Source: an uncultured Lentisphaerota bacterium (GTDB lineage: Bacteria; Verrucomicrobiota; Kiritimatiellia; RFP12; UBA1067). From it: a DNA stretch of 38,875 bases. The position numbers and the translations under genes were made by a program. Under the pieces are notes generated by a model, which saw only the letters and a program-made list of their open reading frames with translations, made no database searches and had not been told where the DNA came from. Below, piece by piece: positions 7,688 through 15,617 of the stretch. The DNA lies in assembly GCA_900320855.1 (NCBI GenBank), contig ONTV01000002.1, positions 1-38,875 of the forward strand. Direction: 5' to 3'. Position 1 is the stretch's first letter, and each line of letters opens with the position of its first letter.

Positions 7688-8736
7688 GCGACGGCGCGGC
7701 CAGGCGGAAGACCGTCTTCACCTTCGAGCTCACGAACGACCAGCAGGAGATCCTGCTCGGACTGTTCGTGACGGGGAACTACCGTCGGCGCGAGGTTCCC
7801 TACGCGCTCTATTCCATCGAGGGCGAGAAGTTCAACGCGACGCTCTATGAAAAGGAGAAGCACGGCACGCGCAAGCTCTGCGTGCAGGGTGCGGGCGCGC
7901 AGGACTTCGTCGAGTTCCAGCTTGAGCCGAAGGGCGTCGTGCCGGTCGCGCTTGGCTACGAGAAGGTCCTCTCGCCCGAACTCTTCTCCGCCCATGCGGG
8001 CAGCGACGAGTCGGGGAAGGGCGACTACTTCGGGCCGCTCGTCGTCTGCTGCGCGTTCACGGACGAACGGCTTGCCGACGAGATGGTGCGCCTCGGCGTC
8101 CGGGACTGCAAGCAGATGACGGATGCGGCCGTCCTGTCGGCGGGCGCGGCCCTGCGGCAGCTTCTCGGCCCGGACGGCTATGCGGTCGTGCGGCTCGGGC
8201 CCGCCGCCTACAACCGCCTCTACGCGAAGATCAGGAACATCAACCGGATGCTCGCCTGGGCGCATGGCACGGCCATCGAGGAGCTGCTTGCGAAGCGGAC
8301 GGACTGCACGCGCGTCGTCGTCGACCAGTTCGCGCCGACGGAGCTGACGATTCGCCGGGCGCTCAAGGAGCGCGGCCGGAAGGCGACGGTCGAGCAGCGG
8401 CACAAGGCCGAAAGCGACATTGCCGTCGCGGCGGCGTCGGTCATCGCGCGCGAACTCTTCATCCGCGACATCCAGAAGATGACGGCCGACGTCTTCGGCG
8501 TGCCATCGGGCGAATCCGGCAAGGGCGCGCCGAAGATTCCGATGGGGTCATCCGACCCGCGCGTCCGCAGCCTGGCGGAGGAGATGGTGCGCGCGCACGG
8601 GCCGACGTGGCTCATGAACCACTGCAAGGCGCATTTCCAGACGACGGACAAGGTTCTCGCCGCGTGCGGCAGATCGCGTGCCGACCTCCCGGCCGAAGGG
8701 CAGATCACGTCGCGCGCGTTGCGCGAGGCAACCTGA
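7684..8736 (+). CDS. rnhC: ribonuclease HIII
   Basis: A 350-aa RNase H type 2 enzyme of the HIII branch, which cleaves RNA in RNA-DNA hybrids. The N-terminal about 90 residues are the TBP-like substrate-binding domain. The catalytic domain opens with GSDESGKGDYFGPLV (D108, E109), followed by VVDQF with the third acidic residue and ESDIAVAAASVIAR with the fourth. GSDESGKGDYFG separates HIII from HII. The start is GTG at 7684, overlapping the galM stop, which suggests translational coupling. The C-terminus after about residue 325 is basic and less conserved. Confidence 0.92.
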   Translation: MSDGAARRKTVFTFELTNDQQEILLGLFVTGNYRRREVPYALYSIEGEKFNATLYEKEKHGTRKLCVQGAGAQDFVEFQLEPKGVVPVALGYEKVLSPELFSAHAGSDESGKGDYFGPLVVCCAFTDERLADEMVRLGVRDCKQMTDAAVLSAGAALRQLLGPDGYAVVRLGPAAYNRLYAKIRNINRMLAWAHGTAIEELLAKRTDCTRVVVDQFAPTELTIRRALKERGRKATVEQRHKAESDIAVAAASVIARELFIRDIQKMTADVFGVPSGESGKGAPKIPMGSSDPRVRSLAEEMVRAHGPTWLMNHCKAHFQTTDKVLAACGRSRADLPAEGQITSRALREAT

Positions 8737-8829
8737 CACGGAGAGGCGACCGAGGCGTCGCGACAGGGCCCGAAGTCGGCCGTTCGTCCGGATTGCCGAA
8801 ATGATGATGTTTTATTGCCGAAAACTGTC

Positions 8830-8858
8830 TTGTTTCCGTCGCGCAGAAAGGGTACAAT
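8830..8858 (+). promoter_or_regulatory. sigma70-type promoter upstream of the RraA-like gene
   Basis: TTGTTT (8830-8835), a 17-nt spacer and TACAAT (8853-8858). This is the best conventional -35/-10 pair in the window and, unlike most others, it lacks the TG extension. Transcription from about 8865 leaves a leader of about 30 nt containing AGAAAGGAA as Shine-Dalgarno before the ATG at 8896. Confidence 0.75.
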
Positions 8859-8895
8859 ACGCAGCCTAATCCCTAAGACAGAAAGGAACACGTCA

Positions 8896-9651
8896 ATGCC
8901 CAGTCTCGCGAACATGCGCACGAAGGCCAAGGAAGCCGGCCTCATGAAGCTCGACAAGCTGATCGCCAAGCGTCAGCACATCCCCACGAATGACTTCCCG
9001 ATTCCGACGAAGGAGCTCTGCGAGCGATTCGAGAAGCTCTACACGGGCTGCGTGAACGACGTCATGCGCGAGCTCACGCTCCTCGACCAGAACCTGCCGC
9101 ACGAGATCATGCCGCTGCGCGACGAGATGGTCGTCTGCGGCGAGGCGTTCACGGTGAAGTCCGCGCCGAACTGCATGATCGAGGGCGAGATGACGTTCCG
9201 CGCGCAGATGCTCGACGACTTCAAGCCGAACGGCGTCGTCGTCTGGGACACGTCGAACGACGTCGAGGCCAGCCTCTGGGGCGGCGTCATGACGGCGACG
9301 GCGATCTCGAAGGGCATTCGCGGCGCGGTCATCGCGGGCGGCATTCGCGACACGAAGCAGATCCTCGGCCAGCCGTTCCCGATCTTCTACAAGTACCGCG
9401 TCTCGAACGGCTCGCTCGGCCGCTGCATGATCACGCACTACCAGGTGCCGGTCAAGATCGGCAAGGTGACGGTGCGCCCCGGCGACATCATCATGGGCGA
9501 CATCGACGGCGTCATCTGCATTCCGCGCGAGATCGCCTACGAGGTGCTGCTGCGCGCCGAGGGCATCGAGCGCAACGAGGTCGACATCTTCTCGTGGGTC
9601 CGTCAGGGCGACACGATCTCGGAGATCATCGACAAGGGTGGGTATTTCTGA
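8896..9651 (+). CDS. RraA-like family protein (HMG/CHA aldolase-like)
   Basis: A 251-aa member of the RraA/4-hydroxy-4-methyl-2-oxoglutarate aldolase fold. It has the GGIRDT loop (substrate and metal site) and GDIDGVICIP near the C-terminus. Family members include class II pyruvate aldolases, oxaloacetate decarboxylases and the RNase E regulator RraA. The extra N-terminal about 45 residues and the neighbours (GH10 and enolase-superfamily enzymes) favour a metabolic enzyme in sugar-acid breakdown. The ATG at 8896 is chosen because AGAAAGGAA precedes it at a normal distance and an upstream extension would cross the promoter. The octamer array AATRRTCG begins 2 nt after the stop. Confidence 0.85.
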   Translation: MPSLANMRTKAKEAGLMKLDKLIAKRQHIPTNDFPIPTKELCERFEKLYTGCVNDVMRELTLLDQNLPHEIMPLRDEMVVCGEAFTVKSAPNCMIEGEMTFRAQMLDDFKPNGVVVWDTSNDVEASLWGGVMTATAISKGIRGAVIAGGIRDTKQILGQPFPIFYKYRVSNGSLGRCMITHYQVPVKIGKVTVRPGDIIMGDIDGVICIPREIAYEVLLRAEGIERNEVDIFSWVRQGDTISEIIDKGGYF

Positions 9652-9653
9652 GA

Positions 9654-9725
9654 AATAATCGAATGATCGAATGGTCGAATGATCGAATAATCGAATGATC
9701 GAATGGTCGAATGATCGAGTGATTG
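9654..9725 (+). repeat. octamer array AATRRTCG with a 32-bp higher-order repeat
   Basis: Nine 8-bp units. The first four (AATAATCG, AATGATCG, AATGGTCG, AATGATCG) recur exactly as the next four, so 9654-9685 equals 9686-9717; a diverged unit, AGTGATTG, follows. Only positions 4 and 5 vary in the first eight units. The array starts 2 nt after the RraA-like stop and ends 31 nt before the GH10 start. It is strikingly AT-richer than its surroundings. Confidence 0.95.
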
Positions 9726-9756
9726 AATGGCAGATGAGTCAATGAAAGGAGCAGCA

Positions 9757-11364
9757 GTGAAGCATCTCTCTTTCCTCGTGGCCGCGTCGGCGGCCTTCAC
9801 CGCCTCGGCGGCTTTCCAGGTTGACCGGTCGGCGATGTCCGACAAGTACTGGGCGGTCTGGAACGACGGCGTCCAGGCGAAGATCGACGCGGACATCGAG
9901 AAGTACCGCAAGGCGGACGCGACGGTCGCCGTCGCCGCGCCGGACGGTGCCGAGGTGGCGGTCGAGCAGGTCTCGCACGCCTTCTTCTTCGGCGCGCACA
10001 TCTTCAACTTCAACCAGCTCGGCAAGAAGGAGTGGAACGACCGCTACAAGGAGCTGTACGGGACGCTCTTCAACTCGGCGACCGTCGCCTTCTACTGGCG
10101 GACGCTTGAGACGTATCCCTACGCGCCGCGCTTCGAGGAGCGCTACGAGGATACGGAGAACTTCTGGAACAGCTGTCCGCAGCCGAAGGAGCAGGCGCAC
10201 TGGCGGCGTCCCGCGCCCGACCCGGTGATCAGCTTCCTCCGCACGCGCGGCGTGCGCATCCACGGCCATCCGCTCATTTGGGGCAACAACGCCTGGCACA
10301 CGCCGACGTGGCTATGGGACGACTTCTGCCCGGAGGCGGAGAAGTTCGCCCTTGAGCAGGCGACGGGCGTGAAGCTGCCGCGCCGCGACGTCACGCAGCC
10401 GATGGGCGTGAAGGACATGAAGAACGATCCGAAGGAACGGTCGTGGGCGGCGGCGTGGGCGGAGGTCTACAAGCAGCTTTCCGCCGACGAGATCGCGCGG
10501 CTCGTGCCGACGTTCGTCAAGGCGCAGAACGACTTCATGGCGCGGCGCATCCGCGACATCGCCGCGCGCTACGGCAGCCGCGTCGATTCCTGGGATGTCG
10601 TGAACGAGTCGGCGACCGACTGGTCGCGCGGCGCGAAGGAGACGTGGCCGGCCGGCGAGTCGAGCGCGAAGAACTCCCGCCCCCTCACGCTCAGCCACTA
10701 CGGCCTCATGCCCGCGAACTACGCCTACGAGGCGCTGACGCTCGCGCGACAGGCCTTTGGACCGAAGGCGTGGCTCAACATCAACGAATACAACATGGAG
10801 GCCTTCCCGGGGCAGATTGCCGACTTGGCCGCGCATGGCGCGAGCTTTGACGTCGTCGGTTCGCAGATGCACCTCTTCAATCCGGCGGAGTCCGTGAACA
10901 TCGCGCGCGGCGAGGGCCCGGCGCACCTGCGGCCCGAGAACGTCGCGGCGACCTTCGAGCAGATCGCGCGCGCGGGCGGCGGCCGTCCGATCCATCTCTC
11001 CGAGATCACGATCACGGCGCCGGACATCTCGCCGCGCGGGCAGATGGTGCAGGCGATCATCATGCGGAACCTCTATCGCGCGTGGTTTTCGGTCGAGAAG
11101 ATGAACGGCATCACGTGGTGGAACGTCGTCGACGACTGCGGCGCGCCGGGCGAGCCGTCCATCAGCGGTCTCTTCACGCGCGACATGCGTCCGAAGACGG
11201 CGTATTTCGCGATGGATGACCTCGTCAACCGCGAGTGGAAGACGAAGGCCACCGTGGTGGCGCAGGGCGGCAAGGTCGCGTTCCGCGGCTTCCGCGGCCG
11301 CTATCGCCTGACGTGGAAGGGCGCCGACGGCAAGCCGCAGATGAAGCTCGTTGAAGTGAAGTGA
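9757..11364 (+). CDS. secreted GH10 family endo-xylanase-like glycosidase
   Basis: A 535-aa glycoside hydrolase family 10 enzyme, expected to cleave beta-1,4-xylan or related glycans outside the cytoplasm. The signal peptide is about residues 1-19 (KHLSFLVAASAAFTASA). GH10 landmarks: HGHPLIWGNNAWHTPTWL, the acid/base Glu in WDVVNES (E284) and the nucleophile Glu in HLSEITI (E416), with the later WWN and a C-terminal beta-rich tail. The start is GTG at 9757, preceded at 5 nt by AAAGGAG; the upstream ATG at 9727 would add ten polar residues before the signal peptide. It sits between RraA-like and enolase-superfamily genes, fitting a hemicellulose or uronic-acid pathway, though substrate is not settled by sequence. 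Confidence 0.88.
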   Translation: MKHLSFLVAASAAFTASAAFQVDRSAMSDKYWAVWNDGVQAKIDADIEKYRKADATVAVAAPDGAEVAVEQVSHAFFFGAHIFNFNQLGKKEWNDRYKELYGTLFNSATVAFYWRTLETYPYAPRFEERYEDTENFWNSCPQPKEQAHWRRPAPDPVISFLRTRGVRIHGHPLIWGNNAWHTPTWLWDDFCPEAEKFALEQATGVKLPRRDVTQPMGVKDMKNDPKERSWAAAWAEVYKQLSADEIARLVPTFVKAQNDFMARRIRDIAARYGSRVDSWDVVNESATDWSRGAKETWPAGESSAKNSRPLTLSHYGLMPANYAYEALTLARQAFGPKAWLNINEYNMEAFPGQIADLAAHGASFDVVGSQMHLFNPAESVNIARGEGPAHLRPENVAATFEQIARAGGGRPIHLSEITITAPDISPRGQMVQAIIMRNLYRAWFSVEKMNGITWWNVVDDCGAPGEPSISGLFTRDMRPKTAYFAMDDLVNREWKTKATVVAQGGKVAFRGFRGRYRLTWKGADGKPQMKLVEVK

Positions 11365-11378
11365 TGGCGATGGCGAAT

Positions 11379-11439
11379 GACTTGAGAGACAAGAGGGACC
11401 GGAGCGACTTGAGGCAAAAGCGACTTGAGCGACCAAGAG
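11379..11439 (+). repeat. nonamer array GACNNGAGN after the GH10 gene
   Basis: GACTTGAGA, GACAAGAGG, GACCGGAGC, GACTTGAGG, a 7-nt interruption, GACTTGAGC and GACCAAGAG. GAC and GAG are largely fixed while the dinucleotide between them varies. A 6-bp stem AGAGGC/GCCTCT (11438-11443 with 11450-11455) begins at its end but has no T-tract. Confidence 0.75.
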
Positions 11440-11508
11440 AGGCGGTCGGGCCTCTTGCCTCTCGCGCCTTTCCTGCCCCTTGTGTCACCTCCAGGACTTG
11501 CCCCTGAC

Positions 11509-11588
11509 CATTCCACCTTTCCACCCCTCCACCATTCCACCTTTCCACCATTCCACCTTTCCACTTTTCCACCTTTCCACTTTTCCAC
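11509..11588 (+). repeat. octamer array NNTTCCAC abutting a start codon
   Basis: Ten exact 8-bp units, 80 nt in all, each ending in TCCAC (nine of ten in TTCCAC) and beginning with CA, CT, TT or CC. The array ends 1 nt before the ATG at 11590, so there is no room for a Shine-Dalgarno. Confidence 0.95.
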
Positions 11589-11589
11589 C

Positions 11590-12912
11590 ATGACCATCAA
11601 CAAAATCAACCCGTCAACCCTTCGCATCACCGACATGCGCTTCGCCGACATCGACGGCGCGCCGAAGCGCTGCACGTTGCTGAAGCTCTACACGAACCAG
11701 GGACTCGTCGGCTACGGCGAAGTCCGCGACGCCTCCTCGCGCACGTATGCCGCGATGTTGAAGTCGCGCATCCTCGGCGAGAACCCGTGCAACGTCGAGA
11801 AGATCTTCCGCCGCATCAAGCAGTTCGGCGGCGACTCGCGCCAGGCGGGCGGCGTCTGCGCCGTCGAGCTCGCGTGCTGGGATCTCTGCGGCAAGGCGTG
11901 GGGCGTCCCGTGCTGGCAGCTCCTCGGCGGCCAGTGGCGTGACGCGATCCGCTGCTACTGCGACACCGATTCGGAGGGCGGCGGCCGCGACATGGGCGCC
12001 GCGCTCAAGGCCCGCATGGCGATGGGCTTCACGTTCCTCAAGATGGATCTCGGCATCGAGCTTCTGACGGACGTCAAGGACGCGCTCATCGCGCCACTCG
12101 GCTATCTCGACTACATGCGCAAGATGAAGCACGTCGTCCAGACGCCGCACGGCTCGATCGATCCGCGCTCGATGCGCGGCGAGGCGTTCGAGCTCTTCAC
12201 GACGGCGCACGGCCACACGGGCATCCACATCACGGAGAAGGGCCTCGACTACCTAGAGAAGTACATGGCCGACGTCCGTGAGGTGATCGGCTGGGAAGTG
12301 CCGATCGCGATCGACCACCTTGGGCACATCCCCTACGAGGATTGCGTGAACCTCCTGCGGCGGCTGGAGAAGTACCATCTCTCGTGGGCGGAGGACGTCC
12401 TGCCGTGGCGCAACGTCGAGCAGTGGAAGCAGCTGCACGCCGCGACGACGACGCCGCTCGGAACGGGCGAGGACATCTACCTGAAGGAGGACTTCAAGCC
12501 GCTTCTCGAGTCGCACGCGCTCGCGGTCGTCCACCCCGACCTCCTCACCTGCGGCGGCCTGATGGAGACGAAGAAGGTCGGCGACATGGCCGAGGACTAC
12601 GGCGTGCAGATGAACCTCCACATGGCCGAGAGCCCGATCGCGTGCCTGGCGGCCGTCCACGTCGCGGCGGCGACGCGCAACTTCATGGCGCTTGAGCTCC
12701 ACTCCGTCGACGTGCCGTGGTGGGGCGACCTTGTGAAGCCCGCGCTGTCCTACAAGGGCGGCTTCATCGAGGTGCCGACGAGGCCGGGCCTCGGCATCGA
12801 CGAGCTCAACGAGCGGCTCATCAAGAAGCAGGCCTCAAGCGACTTCCCGCCGCCGTGGGCGCCGACGAAGGAGTGGGACAAGGAATGGTCGAACGACCGT
12901 CGCTGGTCGTGA
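11590..12912 (+). CDS. enolase-superfamily (mandelate racemase / muconate lactonizing type) enzyme
   Basis: A 440-aa enolase-superfamily protein, a group that abstracts the proton alpha to a carboxylate, often as sugar-acid dehydratases. The N-terminal capping domain includes the GYGEV segment. The barrel carries metal-ligand strands AIDHLG (Asp), SWAEDVLPW (Glu) and GTGEDIY (Glu), with HMAES later. The usual second-strand Lys motif appears as LKMDLG, so mechanism and substrate cannot be assigned; an aldonate or uronate dehydratase is reasonable given the RraA-like and GH10 neighbours. ATG at 11590 is chosen because residues align with the family from there and everything upstream is repeat, even though the frame stays open through it. 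Confidence 0.85.
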   Translation: MTINKINPSTLRITDMRFADIDGAPKRCTLLKLYTNQGLVGYGEVRDASSRTYAAMLKSRILGENPCNVEKIFRRIKQFGGDSRQAGGVCAVELACWDLCGKAWGVPCWQLLGGQWRDAIRCYCDTDSEGGGRDMGAALKARMAMGFTFLKMDLGIELLTDVKDALIAPLGYLDYMRKMKHVVQTPHGSIDPRSMRGEAFELFTTAHGHTGIHITEKGLDYLEKYMADVREVIGWEVPIAIDHLGHIPYEDCVNLLRRLEKYHLSWAEDVLPWRNVEQWKQLHAATTTPLGTGEDIYLKEDFKPLLESHALAVVHPDLLTCGGLMETKKVGDMAEDYGVQMNLHMAESPIACLAAVHVAAATRNFMALELHSVDVPWWGDLVKPALSYKGGFIEVPTRPGLGIDELNERLIKKQASSDFPPPWAPTKEWDKEWSNDRRWS

Positions 12913-12957
12913 GAGACAAGGACCACCGCGGCGAGGGGACGAGTTGGCAACTAATGA

Positions 12958-14388
12958 ATGAGTGACATGAGGACATTATCCCAACCTGTGTGGCGGGCCT
13001 GTTGGCTCGGTGCGCTTGCGCTTTTCCCGCTCGCGGCGAGAGCCGAGCGGGAACTGACGATTCGCGCGTTCTCGGACGAAGTCCGCGACCGTGTCGTCGC
13101 CAAGGTCGCCGAGGCGCTGGGCGACCGGCGTGCGGCGTCGGCTGAGATTGCGGGCGTCGTCACGTTCGTCGGCGAGGACTTCCTTTTCCTCCAGCGTGGC
13201 GATGACGGGCTGAAGATCGAACGCTACGGAGACGGGCCGCTCGTCGCTGCCGGCGATGTCGTTTCCGTTTCGGGCGCGCCTTCGCTTGAGGGCGGCCGGA
13301 TTCTGCTGCGGGCAAAGACGCTTGAAAAGACGGGCGCGGAACCGTTGCCCGAACCGCGTGCCGTCACGCGGGACGAGCTCGTCGAGCCGGGCGCGGAGGG
13401 GGTGGACGTCAACTGGCTGCGCGTGACGGTGGAAGGGCGCGCAATCGGGCTGGCCGAGCGCGGGTTTGTCCTCGACGTCTCGGGCGTGCCCGTCAACGTG
13501 ATGTGCGCGGATGTGCCCGGCTTCCTGTCCGATGCGTCGCATACGCATCCGAAGGTTCGCGTCTCGGGCGTCGTCGAGCAGCTGCTCGATCCCTCCGTCT
13601 GGTTGGGGCGCGCGGGGTACGTGATGGGCGTGAAGCTCCACGCCGTCGGCATCGACGTGGCGCTTGTGCCCGACCTTGCCTATCTGGCCGCGCGCCGGAC
13701 GCGCCTCTTCGTCTTCGGCGTTTCGGCCGTCTCCGCCGCGCTCGCGGCGCTGCTGCTGGCCTTCGCAGTCCTTGCCGTCCGCCAGCGTCGGCGCCTCTTC
13801 CGCTCGCGGACGCTGATGGCGGAGCGCAAGCGCATGGCGGATGACCTTCACGACACGATCGAGCAGCATCTCGTCGGCGCCGGGATGCTGATGAAGCTGG
13901 GGCGGCTGAAGGAGGCCGAAAGCGTGCTCGTGCGGGCGAAGCGCGAGATCCGAGACATCGTCTGGGGCCTGAAGAACGACGACATGATGCGTCTCTCGCC
14001 CGCGGAGCTTTTGCGTCAGCTTGCGCACGACGAGAACACGAAGGGCCTCTGTCGCGTGGACACGCGCCTGACGGGGCTTCCGCCGCAGATGGACGCGGCG
14101 CAGATGCGCGACCTTTCGCTCATCGTCCGCGAGGCAATCGGCAACGCGATCAAGCACGGCGGCGCGAAGAAGGTCGCGCTGACGGCTGATCCGGGCGCGG
14201 GCGGCGGCTGGCTTCTGCGCCTCGCGAACGACGGCACGCCGTTCGACCCGGCGACGGCGCCCGGCCCGGCGGAGGGGCATTTTGGCCTTGAGGGTATGCG
14301 CCAGCGGGCGCGTCGCCTTGGCGCGGCGCTCTCCTTTGCGCAGCGGGACGGCTGGACGGTCCTTTCACTGGAGAAGACGGAGCCATGA
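12958..14388 (+). CDS. orphan sensor histidine kinase with periplasmic OB-fold-like region
   Basis: A 476-aa membrane sensor kinase. Residues 1-29 are a signal peptide or first membrane segment (a start at 12967 is equally possible). Residues about 35-240 are a beta-rich periplasmic sensor resembling two OB-fold-like modules, as seen in kinases of Verrucomicrobia and Acidobacteria (from memory). A membrane helix (about 252-276) leads to the HisKA_3-type dimerisation segment ERKRMADDLHDTIEQ, with phospho-acceptor H298, then an HATPase domain with the N box EAIGNAIKHGG and the G box GHFGLEGMRQRA. No response regulator is adjacent. The stop overlaps the dxr start (ATGA). Confidence 0.88.
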   Translation: MSDMRTLSQPVWRACWLGALALFPLAARAERELTIRAFSDEVRDRVVAKVAEALGDRRAASAEIAGVVTFVGEDFLFLQRGDDGLKIERYGDGPLVAAGDVVSVSGAPSLEGGRILLRAKTLEKTGAEPLPEPRAVTRDELVEPGAEGVDVNWLRVTVEGRAIGLAERGFVLDVSGVPVNVMCADVPGFLSDASHTHPKVRVSGVVEQLLDPSVWLGRAGYVMGVKLHAVGIDVALVPDLAYLAARRTRLFVFGVSAVSAALAALLLAFAVLAVRQRRRLFRSRTLMAERKRMADDLHDTIEQHLVGAGMLMKLGRLKEAESVLVRAKREIRDIVWGLKNDDMMRLSPAELLRQLAHDENTKGLCRVDTRLTGLPPQMDAAQMRDLSLIVREAIGNAIKHGGAKKVALTADPGAGGGWLLRLANDGTPFDPATAPGPAEGHFGLEGMRQRARRLGAALSFAQRDGWTVLSLEKTEP

Positions 14389-15422
14389 AGACGAAGCGGT
14401 TGATTCTCTTGGGCGCGACGGGTTCGATTGGCACGAGCGCGGTCGATGTCGTGCGGACGCATCCGGACGACTTTCGCCTTGTCGCCGTGTCGGCGCTTCG
14501 GTCGCGGGAGGCGTGCGAAGCGCTCGCACGCGAATTCGGCGCGCGGGCCTACGTTGGCGAGGAGGCTGCGCTTCGTGCCGTCGAGGAGAACGAGGCGGAC
14601 GTCTGTCTTGTCGCGACGGTCGGCGCATCGGGGCTTCGGCCCACGCTCGCCGCGATCGAGAAGGGCATGGACATCGCCCTTGCGACGAAGGAGGTCATGG
14701 TCATGGCGGGCGAACTCGTCACCGCGCGGGCACGCGCAAAAGGCGTTCGCTTCCGTCCCGTCGATTCGGAGCATTCGGCGATCTTCCAGGCCCTGCAAGG
14801 CGGCGGAGCGGTTGACCGGCTTGTCCTGACGGCGTCGGGCGGGCCGTTCCTTGACGGGCCGGCTGACCTCTCGACGGTGACGGTCGAGCAGGCGCTGAAC
14901 CATCCGCGTTGGAAGATGGGCCCGAAGGTGACGGTCGATTCGGCGACGATGATGAACAAGGGCTTTGAGATCATCGAGGCGCGCTGGCTCTTTGACGTGC
15001 CGGCCGACCGAATCGACGTCGTTGTCCATCCGGAGTCCGTCGTCCATTCGCTCGTCACGTTCGTGGACGGCTCGACATTGGCGCAGCTCTCGCCGCCGGA
15101 CATGCGCGTGCCGATTCAGTACGCGCTTTCGTGGCCGACGCGGCTTCCGGCCGTGCGCAAGCCCCTGAATCTTGCCGCGCTGGGCGCGCTCACGTTTCGC
15201 GCGCCCGATCCTGTGCGCTTCCCGTGCCTGGCGCTTGTCCGCGAGGCGCTGCGGCGCGGCGGGCTCGCGCCGGCGGCGCTGTCGCTCGCCGACGAGGCAG
15301 CCGTGCGCGACTTCCTTGCCGGGCGCATCCGCTACATCGACATCCCGAATGTCCTTGAAAAGGCCATTGCCGCGCCCGAGCGCTGGCTGCCGAACGGGCT
15401 GACCGCCTGCGCGTTCGAGTAG
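14385..15422 (+). CDS. dxr: 1-deoxy-D-xylulose-5-phosphate reductoisomerase, short C-terminus
   Basis: A 345-aa enzyme of the MEP isoprenoid pathway that converts DXP to MEP with NADPH. It has the Rossmann motif GATGSIG (residues 10-16), the metal-binding PVDSEHSA, the loop HPRWKMG, the NKG of MMNKGFEIIEA and HPESVVHS. It overlaps the sensor-kinase stop by 4 nt. Usual family length is about 380-400; this copy ends soon after the IRYIDIPNVLEKA helix and lacks roughly 35-40 residues of the C-terminal helical domain. I found no obvious continuation in another frame, so it may be a lineage trait rather than a frameshift. ispD of the same pathway is at 28973. Confidence 0.92.
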   Translation: MKTKRLILLGATGSIGTSAVDVVRTHPDDFRLVAVSALRSREACEALAREFGARAYVGEEAALRAVEENEADVCLVATVGASGLRPTLAAIEKGMDIALATKEVMVMAGELVTARARAKGVRFRPVDSEHSAIFQALQGGGAVDRLVLTASGGPFLDGPADLSTVTVEQALNHPRWKMGPKVTVDSATMMNKGFEIIEARWLFDVPADRIDVVVHPESVVHSLVTFVDGSTLAQLSPPDMRVPIQYALSWPTRLPAVRKPLNLAALGALTFRAPDPVRFPCLALVREALRRGGLAPAALSLADEAAVRDFLAGRIRYIDIPNVLEKAIAAPERWLPNGLTACAFE

Positions 15423-15617
15423 CGTCTGCATCTCGGGACGCAATGCATGCGCGAGTCGCCATGAAAATGTTTGCCGTAACCCGGGGGCGTGTGGGAGCCG
15501 GCAGGCCCCTGGCTTCTCCGACGACGGACGTGGAGTGTGCCGTATGATGGATGAGCGGGATTTTGTACGCACGTGTACGGGGCGAGGTCTCGTGCGGCGA
15601 ATGGCGGCCGATTCGCG

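Noticed and set aside
8718-8761. Terminator after rnhC
   Set aside because: Only two 5-bp stems (8718-8732 and 8746-8761) and no T-run.
9654-11588. CRISPR array
   Set aside because: Units are 8-9 bp without spacers of 25-40 bp, and no cas genes are present.
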